From Gemmatimonadota bacterium (GTDB lineage Bacteria; Gemmatimonadota; Gemmatimonadetes; Longimicrobiales; Longimicrobiaceae): a stretch of 5,913 nt of DNA. The notes beneath the pieces were generated by a model that was given only the letters and a program-made list of their open reading frames with translations, did no database searches and was not told where the DNA came from. Below are positions 1-5,849 of the stretch, piece by piece. How positions within the stretch are numbered: the first letter of the stretch is position 1; the number at the start of each line of letters is the position of its first letter. A program made the translations under genes and the position numbers. Where the stretch lies: contig JAHWJV010000241.1 of the NCBI GenBank assembly GCA_019348265.1, positions 1 through 5,913 of the forward strand, written 5' to 3'.

Positions 1-1364
1 TGCGCGAGTTCGCCCTCGACGGCGGCACGGCGACCGAGCAGCGGCAGATCCTGCGGAGCATCATCGAAGAGGGTGGATGGGTCGGCCGGGTGCGTCGTCG
101 CCGGATCGACGACCGACGCGTGATCCCACTCGAGCTGATCATGGGGCGGATCGACCGCGAGGGAGACGAGCCGACGCTGCTCTTCGGCATGATCCGCGAC
201 ATTTCCGACGAGCTGGAGCAGGAGCGGTATCTGCGCAGGGCGGAGAGGCTCGCGAGCGTCGGAACGCTGGTGGGCGGCGCGGCGCACGAGCTCAACAACC
301 CGCTGCACGCCGTCCGCAGCTTCGCGGAGCTCATGCTCATGGAGCCGAGGCCAACCGAGGATCTCGAAGCTCTCGAGATCATCAAGCGGGAGGCCGACCG
401 GGCAGCGAAGATCGTTTCCGACCTGCGGCTCTTCGCTCGACAGACGCAGGACGATTCCAGCGCTCGGAGCGCCGTCGACCTCAATGAAGTGGTGCGCCAC
501 GTGGTGAAAGTGCGCCGCTACTCTCTTGAGACGCGTGGGATCGCCGTCGTCGACGAGCTAGCGGGCGACATTCCGCCGGTTCGCGCCAACCGTGGGGAAG
601 TGGAGCAGGTCGTCCTCAACCTGCTGGTGAACGCGGAGCAGGCGATGGCCAGCGAAGAGGGGGAGCGACGTCTGCTGCTGCGCACCGCGCTGGGCGCGAA
701 CGGCGTCACGCTTCTCGTCGGCGACACCGGGCCGGGCATCCTCCCGGAGCACCGGGACCGCATCTTCGACCCCTTCTTCACCACGAAGTCTCCCGGAGAA
801 GGCACCGGACTCGGTCTCTCGATCGTGCACAGCATCGTCACCGAGCACGGCGGGCGGATTCGGGTCGAGAGCAGCCCCAGCGGCACCAGCTTCGTGGTCG
901 AGCTTCCCTGCGCCACGCGGGCGGAGGCGGCCGAGGTACTGGACCCCGCCGGGCCGCCGCTCGCCACCCGCGACCTGCGCGTGCTCGTCGGCGAGGAGGA
1001 CGATTCCGCGCGGCGCGCGACGACCCGCTACCTCACCCGCCTCGGCTATCACGTGGATACGGCTACGGACGACGCCGAACTCCGCCGACTCCTCGATGGG
1101 TCGGACTACGACGCGGTCGTTTGCGACCTGCGCATGCCCGGCCTCGATAGCGAGTCGCTGCTGCGCCTGGTCCAGCAGCAAGGAGCGGGGCTGGATCGCC
1201 GCCTGATCTTCCTCACCGGGGACGCCACGGGGACGCCGGGGCTGGTTCATCTCGCCGCGCGGGGCGTCCCCGTGCTGCTCAAGCCCGTCCGACTCGAGGA
1301 GCTCGGCCGTGAGGTCCAGCGCGTCATCGGTGCCGTTCCGTCCAGCTCCGACACCGACGAATGA
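1..1364 (+). CDS. Hybrid sensor histidine kinase, PAS-HisKA-HATPase-REC (5' end outside window)
   Basis: This is a predicted cytoplasmic or membrane-attached hybrid histidine kinase that autophosphorylates on His and can pass phosphate to its own receiver. The frame is open from base 3, and the first 60 or so residues read as the C-terminal half of a PAS domain, so the true start lies upstream; the GTG at 90 is internal. Counting residues from base 3: the HisKA box AHELNNPL has the phospho-His at about 95 (codon 285-287). The ATPase N box (NLLVNA) is at 206-211, the G1 box DTGPGI at 241-246, the F box IFDPFFTTK at 254-262 and the G2 box GEGTGLGLS at 265-273. The receiver spans about 326-443, with phospho-acceptor Asp375 in VVCDLRMPG, Thr405 and Lys427. 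Its usual Asp-Asp acidic pair reads Glu331-Glu332. No membrane segment is visible in the part present. It overlaps the REC-HD-GYP gene by 4 bases, which makes that protein the likely partner. The ligand of the PAS domain is unknown. Confidence 0.95.
   Translation, partial: REFALDGGTATEQRQILRSIIEEGGWVGRVRRRRIDDRRVIPLELIMGRIDREGDEPTLLFGMIRDISDELEQERYLRRAERLASVGTLVGGAAHELNNPLHAVRSFAELMLMEPRPTEDLEALEIIKREADRAAKIVSDLRLFARQTQDDSSARSAVDLNEVVRHVVKVRRYSLETRGIAVVDELAGDIPPVRANRGEVEQVVLNLLVNAEQAMASEEGERRLLLRTALGANGVTLLVGDTGPGILPEHRDRIFDPFFTTKSPGEGTGLGLSIVHSIVTEHGGRIRVESSPSGTSFVVELPCATRAEAAEVLDPAGPPLATRDLRVLVGEEDDSARRATTRYLTRLGYHVDTATDDAELRRLLDGSDYDAVVCDLRMPGLDSESLLRLVQQQGAGLDRRLIFLTGDATGTPGLVHLAARGVPVLLKPVRLEELGREVQRVIGAVPSSSDTDE
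1226..1274. repeat. 12-base perfect inverted repeat inside the hybrid kinase receiver region
   Basis: CACGGGGACGCC at 1226-1237 is matched by its reverse complement at 1263-1274, with a 25-base spacer. The core GGGGACGCC also occurs directly repeated at 1218-1226. The repeat encodes the stretch between the receiver Thr and Lys and lies about 90 bases before the start of the REC-HD-GYP gene. The mRNA could form a strong stem here; a function is not shown. Confidence 0.65.
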
Positions 1365-2407
1365 CCGCGGGCGCGGCGGAACGTGACGGCTCGATCCTGA
1401 TCATAGACGACGAGCCGGCGAACGTCCGCATGCTCGAGTGGCTGCTCGAACGGGAGGGGTACACCCGGATCGTGACGACGACGGAGTCGTCTCGCGCGAT
1501 CGAGCTCTTCCGCGCCCACCCGCCCGACCTGGTCCTTCTCGATCTCCGGATGCCGCCGCCGGACGGCTACGCCGTTCTCGACCTCCTCACCGCCGAGCTC
1601 GCCCCTGGAGAGATCCTCCCGATCGTGGTCCTCACTGCAGACGTCGACGCCGACGCGCGGCAGCGCGCGCTCGCGGCGGGTGCGGCCGATTTCGTGACCA
1701 AACCGTTCGAGACGTACGAGATCATGCTGCGGATCGGCAACCTGTTGCGGACCCGGCAGCTCTATCTCGAGATTCAGCGCCGGAACCGCTACCTGGAAGA
1801 TCGCGTGCTGGAGCGGACGGCGGAGCTCGCGGGAGCGCAGGCCGAGATGCTGGTGCGTCTCGCCCAGGCCGTCGAGGCGCGCGACGGTGAGACGGGGGAG
1901 CACACCCGGCGCGTGGGTGAGAACTCCGGTCTGCTCGCGGCGGAGATGGGGCTGTCGGTCGAGTGGGTGGAGCTGATCCGGCGCGCGGCGCCGCTGCACG
2001 ACGTTGGGAAGATCGGGATTCCGGACACGATCCTGCTCAAGCCTGCGCCGTTGACCGACGAGGAGGTGCAGGTGGTCAACACGCACACGACCGTCGGAGC
2101 CGACATCCTCGCGCGCAGCGAGTCGCCGCTGGTCCGGATGGCCGAGCAGATCGCGCGGGCTCATCACGAGCGTTGGGACGGCAGCGGCTACCCCCAGGGA
2201 CTGGCCGGCCTCGACATCCCGCTGGAGGGTCGCATCGTCGCCGTGGTGGACGTGTTCGACGCCCTGACGCACGACCGCCCGTATCGTGAGGCCTGGCCGG
2301 CCGCCCGGGCGATCGAGAGCATCCGACGCGAGACAGGGCGGCACTTCGACCCGGATATCGTCGAGGCGTTTCTCCGTCTCGAAGCGTCCGGGCGCCTGAT
2401 GCCCTGA
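1361..2407 (+). CDS. REC-HD-GYP response regulator, predicted c-di-GMP phosphodiesterase (RpfG-like)
   Basis: This 348-residue protein is a response regulator whose output domain should hydrolyse cyclic-di-GMP to pGpG and/or GMP. The receiver (about 10-128) has the acidic pair Asp16-Asp17, phospho-acceptor Asp61 in LLDLRMP, Thr92 and Lys114 in TKPF. A charged helix, probably a coiled-coil linker, runs from about 131 to 158. The HD-GYP domain (about 165-345) has Glu177 and His181 in ETGEH, HDVGKIGIPD at 213-222, His242, HHERWDGSGYP at 268-278 with an intact GYP, and Asp297 in VVDVFDAL. All expected metal ligands are present, so activity is likely. The ATG overlaps the upstream stop (ATGA). No purine-rich ribosome site precedes it, so translation probably depends on ribosomes finishing the kinase gene. 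The domain order matches RpfG of Xanthomonas, but there is no RpfC/RpfF context here, so that gene name is not given. It ends 89 bases before the convergent unknown gene. Confidence 0.95.
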   Translation: MTAGAAERDGSILIIDDEPANVRMLEWLLEREGYTRIVTTTESSRAIELFRAHPPDLVLLDLRMPPPDGYAVLDLLTAELAPGEILPIVVLTADVDADARQRALAAGAADFVTKPFETYEIMLRIGNLLRTRQLYLEIQRRNRYLEDRVLERTAELAGAQAEMLVRLAQAVEARDGETGEHTRRVGENSGLLAAEMGLSVEWVELIRRAAPLHDVGKIGIPDTILLKPAPLTDEEVQVVNTHTTVGADILARSESPLVRMAEQIARAHHERWDGSGYPQGLAGLDIPLEGRIVAVVDVFDALTHDRPYREAWPAARAIESIRRETGRHFDPDIVEAFLRLEASGRLMP

Positions 2408-2496
2408 CGATCAACCGCGAACGCGCTGATCGCGCCTACCGGCGCGCGCCGACCTACCGGGCGACCGTGGCGCGCTGACGGGTTCTGGCACGCGCG
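2408..2496. other. Convergent intergenic region with GC-rich inverted repeats
   Basis: These 89 bases lie between two genes that converge. They contain a perfect 12-base palindrome (2440-2451, alternating GC), a 7-base inverted repeat GCGCGCC/GGCGCGC (2444-2450 with 2469-2475, 18-base loop) that competes with it, and an 8-base direct repeat CCTACCGG (2435-2442 and 2453-2460). No T-tract follows on either strand, so this is not a canonical intrinsic terminator. A role in ending or shielding the two transcripts is possible from position alone. No small ORF with a convincing start is seen. Confidence 0.35.
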
Positions 2497-3057
2497 TCAC
2501 CCCTCCTCGCCCCCTCCGTCCACCAACCCCGTAGCGAGCGCGTCGAACAACGCGGCCGTTGCGACCGCGTAGGCGAACGCCTCGCTCTCGTCGGCCATCC
2601 GGCGACGCAGCATCGAATCGTCCGACGGATTGGTGGTGCGGTTGAGCTGCTGGACGAGCCGATTGCGGGCCTCCGGGCCGATGGAGTTCGCCAGGAGGAT
2701 CATGGCGCGTGCGAGCAGGGCGTGCGGGATCTGCTCGAGCATGTCTCCCGCAAGGCGAGTCACGCCCTCGGCTCCCTCTCCGAACAGCTCCTCGGCGGTG
2801 CGCAGCGGCTCCGGCTGCCGATCGCGAATCGCGTCGATCCAGGCGGCGGAGACCAGCGGCGCGAACCAGGCCGCCAGATCGAGATACGCGCTCGGCTCGA
2901 GCAGGTACAGCTCCCCCGGCTCCCAACCCCCCTCCCGCCGGCGACGCGTTCCCAGCGCGACGCGGCCGTCTCGCAGGCGCTCCGCGTACAACACCACCCG
3001 CGGCTCGTCGGAGACGATGATCTCCAGCCCCGGTTCCTCGTCTCCGGTACTCGCCAC
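2497..3057 (-). CDS. Hypothetical soluble protein, 186 aa, coupled to the holin-like/BrkB gene
   Basis: I do not recognise this protein. It starts with GTG at 3057, one base after the stop of the upstream membrane-protein gene. An AAGGAG at 3065-3070, 7 bases from the GTG, supports this start, and no in-frame ATG occurs before residue 107. There is no signal peptide or clear membrane segment. Residues about 10-55 look like several short beta strands with a basic RRRR turn (around 38-41) between them, ending in GELYLLEPSAYL. Residues about 56-175 look helical, with Ala/Leu-rich stretches (112-124 and 160-178) and an Asp/Arg-rich middle. The tail is acidic and Gly-rich. The strand-strand-strand-helix start loosely recalls PC4-like nucleic-acid binding folds, but this is a weak impression. 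The one-base gap and the shared strand suggest co-translation with the BrkB-type protein and perhaps a joint role at the membrane. Confidence 0.8.
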   Translation of the reverse strand: MASTGDEEPGLEIIVSDEPRVVLYAERLRDGRVALGTRRRREGGWEPGELYLLEPSAYLDLAAWFAPLVSAAWIDAIRDRQPEPLRTAEELFGEGAEGVTRLAGDMLEQIPHALLARAMILLANSIGPEARNRLVQQLNRTTNPSDDSMLRRRMADESEAFAYAVATAALFDALATGLVDGGGEEG

Positions 3058-3058
3058 G

Positions 3059-4435
3059 CTAGCTCTCCTTCTCCATCTCCGCCGCCAGCTCGCCGCCCGT
3101 CAGCACCACGATCCCGGTGAGATAGAGCCAGAGCAGGAGGATGATGAAGCCGCCGAGAAAGCCGTACGCCTCCGTGTACGAGCTGAAGTTGGCTATGTAG
3201 ACGCGGAAGGCCGCCGTCGCGATCAGCCAGGCCACCGCCGCGACCGCCGCCGCCCTGATCAGCACCCACTTGCAGCCGGCCTGATCGCGATTGGGGAGCA
3301 CGTAGTAGGTGGTCCAGAAAGCCGCGACCATGAAGAGGAAGGCGAGCGGCCACTGCACGACGCTCCAGATCAGCTCTCCCGTCGCCCCGAGGCCCGCAGC
3401 GTCAGCGAGCGCGGGGCCGGCCAGCAGCGTGACCGCGGAGAGCAGGAATAGGATGACGGCGCCGAGCATGGTCGCCAGAGCGATCGCCCGCTTCTTCACC
3501 CAGGAGCGCGTCTCCCGGACCCCGTAGGTGATGTTCAGAGCCACCATGAGGCTGGAGAACACGCTCGACGCGCCCCAGATGGCGAGCACGAGGCCGATCG
3601 AAAACGGCCCGGGGGCTTCGGTCAGCACTACGTCCCGGATGAACGGCTGGATGATCCCCTCGTTCACCGCCGGCGGCAGCGCGAGCGCGGCCTGTTCACG
3701 CAGCCAGTCCGCGAATCGATCGCTGCCGATCAGCCCAGCCGCGCCGAACAGCGCCATCAGCGCAGGCGGCATTGCCAGGAAGCCGTAGTAGGCGAGCCGC
3801 GCGGCGTGCCCGAGGACGTCGTCGGCGCCGATCTTCGCGGCGACGCGCTTCGCCAGACCGACAGCGCCGGGGCCCCGCCGCAGATTCGTGCGACGCCTTC
3901 GCGGCGCGGCCTTCGGGAGCGGCGGCGCCGCCGGGCGATTCGGCACGGTCCGGGGAGCTTCGACTGTAGCGCCGGAACGCTTTCCAGCCGTGAGGGTCCC
4001 GACCAGACCGGCGACCTCATCGCCGGCCCAGCGGCCGGTGGCGTCGAGCTCCTGGATCGCCCGCTCCGGGACGAGGTTCGCCTGGCTGAGGAGGCTAAGC
4101 CCCCGCAGCGACACGCCGCCCCCGAGGGCCGCGAGCACCGCGCCCGCGATCAGCGCCGCCAGCCAGTAGTTGCCGAGCAGCGCACCCAGGCCGAGCACCA
4201 GCGCCGCCGCGAGCACGATAGCGCCGACACCCATCACGGCTCCCGCGGCACCCAGGACCGCGGCGTCGCGCGCGGCCCGCTTGGCCGCGACGGAGATCTC
4301 CGCTCGCAGCAGCGCGATCTCCTGGCGAAGCAGCTGAGCGGTATCGGCCGACAAGCGCCGGAACAGCTCGCGCAGCCGGCGGGTCGTGCTGCCCGGCTCG
4401 GACGAGCGGGCGGAGCCTGGCGGAGGATCGATCAT
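3059..4435 (-). CDS. Membrane protein: YqjE/holin-III-like domain fused to YihY/BrkB domain
   Basis: This 458-residue inner-membrane protein has two recognisable parts. Residues about 20-130 resemble the YqjE/DUF1469 family (phage holin superfamily III): an amphipathic helix (LSADTAQLLRQEIALLRAE, 28-46), then two membrane helices (about 58-86 and 91-112). A flexible Pro/Ala/Arg-rich linker covers about 140-200. Residues about 203-455 match the YihY/BrkB family, with about six membrane helices (near 214-236, 276-303, 317-342, 355-381, 390-412 and 424-447). The family-typical regions ALNITYGVRETRSWVKKR (299-316) and YGFLGGFIILLLWLYLTG (424-441) are present, followed by GGEL. BrkB proteins are inner-membrane proteins of poorly defined function; older annotations as ribonuclease BN are wrong. 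The ATG at 4435 has AAGGAG at 4448-4453, at a rather long 12-base spacing. It lies 67 bases after the sensor kinase gene and one base before the unknown gene. Transport or envelope upkeep is the most that can be inferred. Confidence 0.88.
   Translation of the reverse strand: MIDPPPGSARSSEPGSTTRRLRELFRRLSADTAQLLRQEIALLRAEISVAAKRAARDAAVLGAAGAVMGVGAIVLAAALVLGLGALLGNYWLAALIAGAVLAALGGGVSLRGLSLLSQANLVPERAIQELDATGRWAGDEVAGLVGTLTAGKRSGATVEAPRTVPNRPAAPPLPKAAPRRRRTNLRRGPGAVGLAKRVAAKIGADDVLGHAARLAYYGFLAMPPALMALFGAAGLIGSDRFADWLREQAALALPPAVNEGIIQPFIRDVVLTEAPGPFSIGLVLAIWGASSVFSSLMVALNITYGVRETRSWVKKRAIALATMLGAVILFLLSAVTLLAGPALADAAGLGATGELIWSVVQWPLAFLFMVAAFWTTYYVLPNRDQAGCKWVLIRAAAVAAVAWLIATAAFRVYIANFSSYTEAYGFLGGFIILLLWLYLTGIVVLTGGELAAEMEKES
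3065..3070 (-). promoter_or_regulatory. Ribosome binding site deciding the GTG start of the 186-aa gene
   Basis: The minus strand reads AAGGAG here, 7 bases before the GTG at 3057. It lies inside the last codons (Glu-Lys-Glu-Ser-stop) of the holin-like/BrkB gene. Because no in-frame ATG is near, this site is the main support for the GTG start. Confidence 0.75.
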
Positions 4436-4447
4436 CGTGTGCGGAAT

Positions 4448-4453
4448 CTCCTT
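4448..4453 (-). promoter_or_regulatory. Ribosome binding site of the holin-like/BrkB gene
   Basis: The minus strand reads AAGGAG, followed by 12 bases and then the ATG at 4435. The spacing is longer than the usual 5-9 bases, so translation may be moderate. No better in-frame start was seen nearer to it. Confidence 0.55.
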
Positions 4454-4470
4454 GGAATATCGCGATTTTC

Positions 4471-4497
4471 GGCAGGGCGCGGCGCAAGAAACCTGCC
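4471..4497 (-). other. Hairpin in the gap between sensor kinase and holin-like/BrkB genes
   Basis: GGCAGG (4471-4476) pairs with CCTGCC (4492-4497) across a 15-base loop, just after the kinase stop codon at 4503-4505. On the minus-strand transcript the stem is followed by GAAAATCGCG and not by a run of U, so it is not a classic terminator. It could act as a partial terminator or a processing site that uncouples the two halves of the group, or it may be chance in GC-rich DNA. The rest of this 67-base gap holds the ribosome site and no convincing promoter. Confidence 0.3.
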
Positions 4498-4502
4498 CGG
4501 TC

Positions 4503-5849
4503 TCACTCGCCTTCGCGTCCCTCTGTAGCCATCTGCGGCGGGAGCTCGCCCATCGCCTCCGCGGCGTGCTCTTCGGCCGGCGCGACGGGCAGCAAGACGG
4601 TGAACCGGCTCCCGAGTCCCGGCTCGCTGCTGACCTCGATCCGCCCCCCGTGCTGCTCCACGATGAGTCGCGCGATCGCCAGGCCTAGCCCCGTGCCCGC
4701 CGGCCTCCCGAGCGCCGCCACTCCACGGTAAAAGCGGTCGAAGACGCGCGGGAGCTCCTCCGGCGTGATCCCCACGCCGGTGTCCTCCACCTGCACCTCC
4801 ACCCAATCTTCCGAGCTGGCCGATCCGCCGGCCGGCGGATCACTGCGCCGGCGCCCACGGATCGCCACCGTCCCCGACTCGGTGAACTTGACCGCGTTGG
4901 AGACGAGGTTCAGGAAGACCTGCCGCAGCGGCCCCGCCGAGCCGGAGACCTCAAGCCCGCCCTCCAGCTCCAGCCGGAGCTCCACGGGCTTTCCGAGCGC
5001 CAGCGCCTCGCCCACCTCCCCGACGTCTTCCAGGAGCGCCCTCAGGTCAACCCGTGTGCGCTCCACGAGTACCTTCCCCTCCTCCCCCCGCGCCAGCGTA
5101 AGGAGGCCGTCGATCAGGTGGAGCATCCACTCGGTTTCTTCGAGCACCTCGCCGAGCGTCTCCTCGAGCTCCATCTGCGTTCGCTCTCGGGCGAGAGTGA
5201 CCTGAACCGTTCCGCGGATCGAGGTCAGCGGCGTGCGCAGCTCGTGGCTCGCGTCGGCGGTGAAGCGACTCAGCGCCTGGACCGCCCGCTCCAGGCGCGT
5301 GAGCATCTCGTTGAATGCGCGGGCGAGGTCCTGCAGCTCCGCGGGCTGCTCGGTCTCGCTCACGCGGCGGGAAAGGCCCGCGATGCCGATCTCCCGTGTA
5401 GCCGTCACCAGGCGGTCGAGAGGCGCAAGTAGCCAGTCCAGCAACGCACGGCCCCCCGCCGCGGCGGCGATCGCGGTGAGCGGGATGAGCAGCGCGGAAA
5501 TGAGCAGAAAGAGATGCAGCGCGTGCTTCTCCGCCTCGTCGCTCCGCCACAGCCACGTTTCCGCGGTCGCTCCGTTCGCGAGCAGCGTCCGCCGGCGCAG
5601 CAGCTCGACTCCCTGCCCGGGGAAGCGGAAGATGTCCTGCCGGGTCTCCACCTTCGCCATTCCCGGCGGGACGTTCATCCGCTCGATGTACTGCGCGGAC
5701 TGCTGCAGGGAGGTGCGAACGGAGCTCTCGAGCGACCGCTTCAGCAGCAGGAAGGTCAGCCCCGTCACGGCGCTGAGGGCGACCAGGAGCACCACCGAGT
5801 ACCAGACCAGGATCTCGCGCCGAAGGGTTCGCCGACGCGCTCCGGTCAC
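4503..5849 (-). CDS. HAMP-domain sensor histidine kinase of an OmpR-type two-component pair
   Basis: This 448-residue inner-membrane kinase should sense a signal outside the cytoplasm and phosphorylate the response regulator encoded just upstream. It has a basic N-terminus, a first membrane helix at about 13-36, a short extracytoplasmic part (about 37-108) without a fold I recognise, a second membrane helix at about 109-133, and a HAMP domain at about 134-187. The HisKA box DASHELRTPLTS carries phospho-His202 (codon 5244-5246). The ATPase boxes are the N box FLNLVSNAVKF (312-322), G1 DTGVGI (356-361), the F box VFDRFYRG (369-376) and G2 GTGLGLAI (385-392). All key residues are intact. Between the N and G1 boxes a Gly/Pro/Ser-rich loop (about 332-347) looks like an insertion, and its DNA holds a perfect 20-base palindrome. 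The C-terminal 25 residues are acidic and of unknown role. The GTG start overlaps the regulator stop (GTGA) and has a strong ribosome site. It is EnvZ/PhoR/QseC-like in layout; the signal cannot be told. Confidence 0.96.
   Translation of the reverse strand: MTGARRRTLRREILVWYSVVLLVALSAVTGLTFLLLKRSLESSVRTSLQQSAQYIERMNVPPGMAKVETRQDIFRFPGQGVELLRRRTLLANGATAETWLWRSDEAEKHALHLFLLISALLIPLTAIAAAAGGRALLDWLLAPLDRLVTATREIGIAGLSRRVSETEQPAELQDLARAFNEMLTRLERAVQALSRFTADASHELRTPLTSIRGTVQVTLARERTQMELEETLGEVLEETEWMLHLIDGLLTLARGEEGKVLVERTRVDLRALLEDVGEVGEALALGKPVELRLELEGGLEVSGSAGPLRQVFLNLVSNAVKFTESGTVAIRGRRRSDPPAGGSASSEDWVEVQVEDTGVGITPEELPRVFDRFYRGVAALGRPAGTGLGLAIARLIVEQHGGRIEVSSEPGLGSRFTVLLPVAPAEEHAAEAMGELPPQMATEGREGE
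4822..4841. repeat. Perfect 20-base palindrome inside the sensor kinase gene
   Basis: The ten bases GATCCGCCGG at 4822-4831 are followed directly by their reverse complement at 4832-4841, and the symmetry breaks just outside on both sides. It encodes part of the Ser-Asp-Pro-Pro-Ala-Gly-Gly-Ser loop between the N and G1 boxes of the ATPase domain. It may be a protein binding site, the trace of a small palindromic insertion, or chance. Confidence 0.8.

Noticed and set aside
90..92. GTG at 90 as the start of the hybrid kinase
   Set aside because: The frame is open to the left edge, and the upstream codons continue a PAS-like sequence, so the start lies outside the window.
1247..2344. Long open frame of 365 codons on the minus strand opposite the REC-HD-GYP gene
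   Set aside because: It is a typical GC-rich shadow frame, dominated by Arg, His, Asp and Gly with no domain. The plus strand there encodes intact receiver and HD-GYP motifs.
2630..3451. Open frame of 273 codons on the plus strand opposite the unknown protein and the BrkB region
   Set aside because: Its composition is rich in Arg/Ser/Pro and Glu, with no recognisable fold. It spans two minus-strand genes, one of which has clear family motifs and membrane helices.
3059..4435. Ribonuclease BN function for the BrkB-type protein
   Set aside because: The family was once labelled rbn by mistake. The sequence is a polytopic membrane protein with no nuclease motif.
3059..4435. Phage holin or prophage remnant
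   Set aside because: The holin-like label refers to a superfamily that includes chromosomal YqjE proteins. No phage gene, integrase or attachment site is nearby.
4436..4502. A sigma-70-type promoter in the gap (TTGCGC and an AT-rich CGATATT on the minus strand)
   Set aside because: The spacing is about 19 bases and the -10 match is poor, so it is not distinguishable from chance.
3806..4528. Open frame of 240 codons on the plus strand opposite the linker and holin-like region
   Set aside because: It is a low-complexity Arg/Glu/Gly shadow of the minus-strand membrane protein, with no ribosome site or domain noted.
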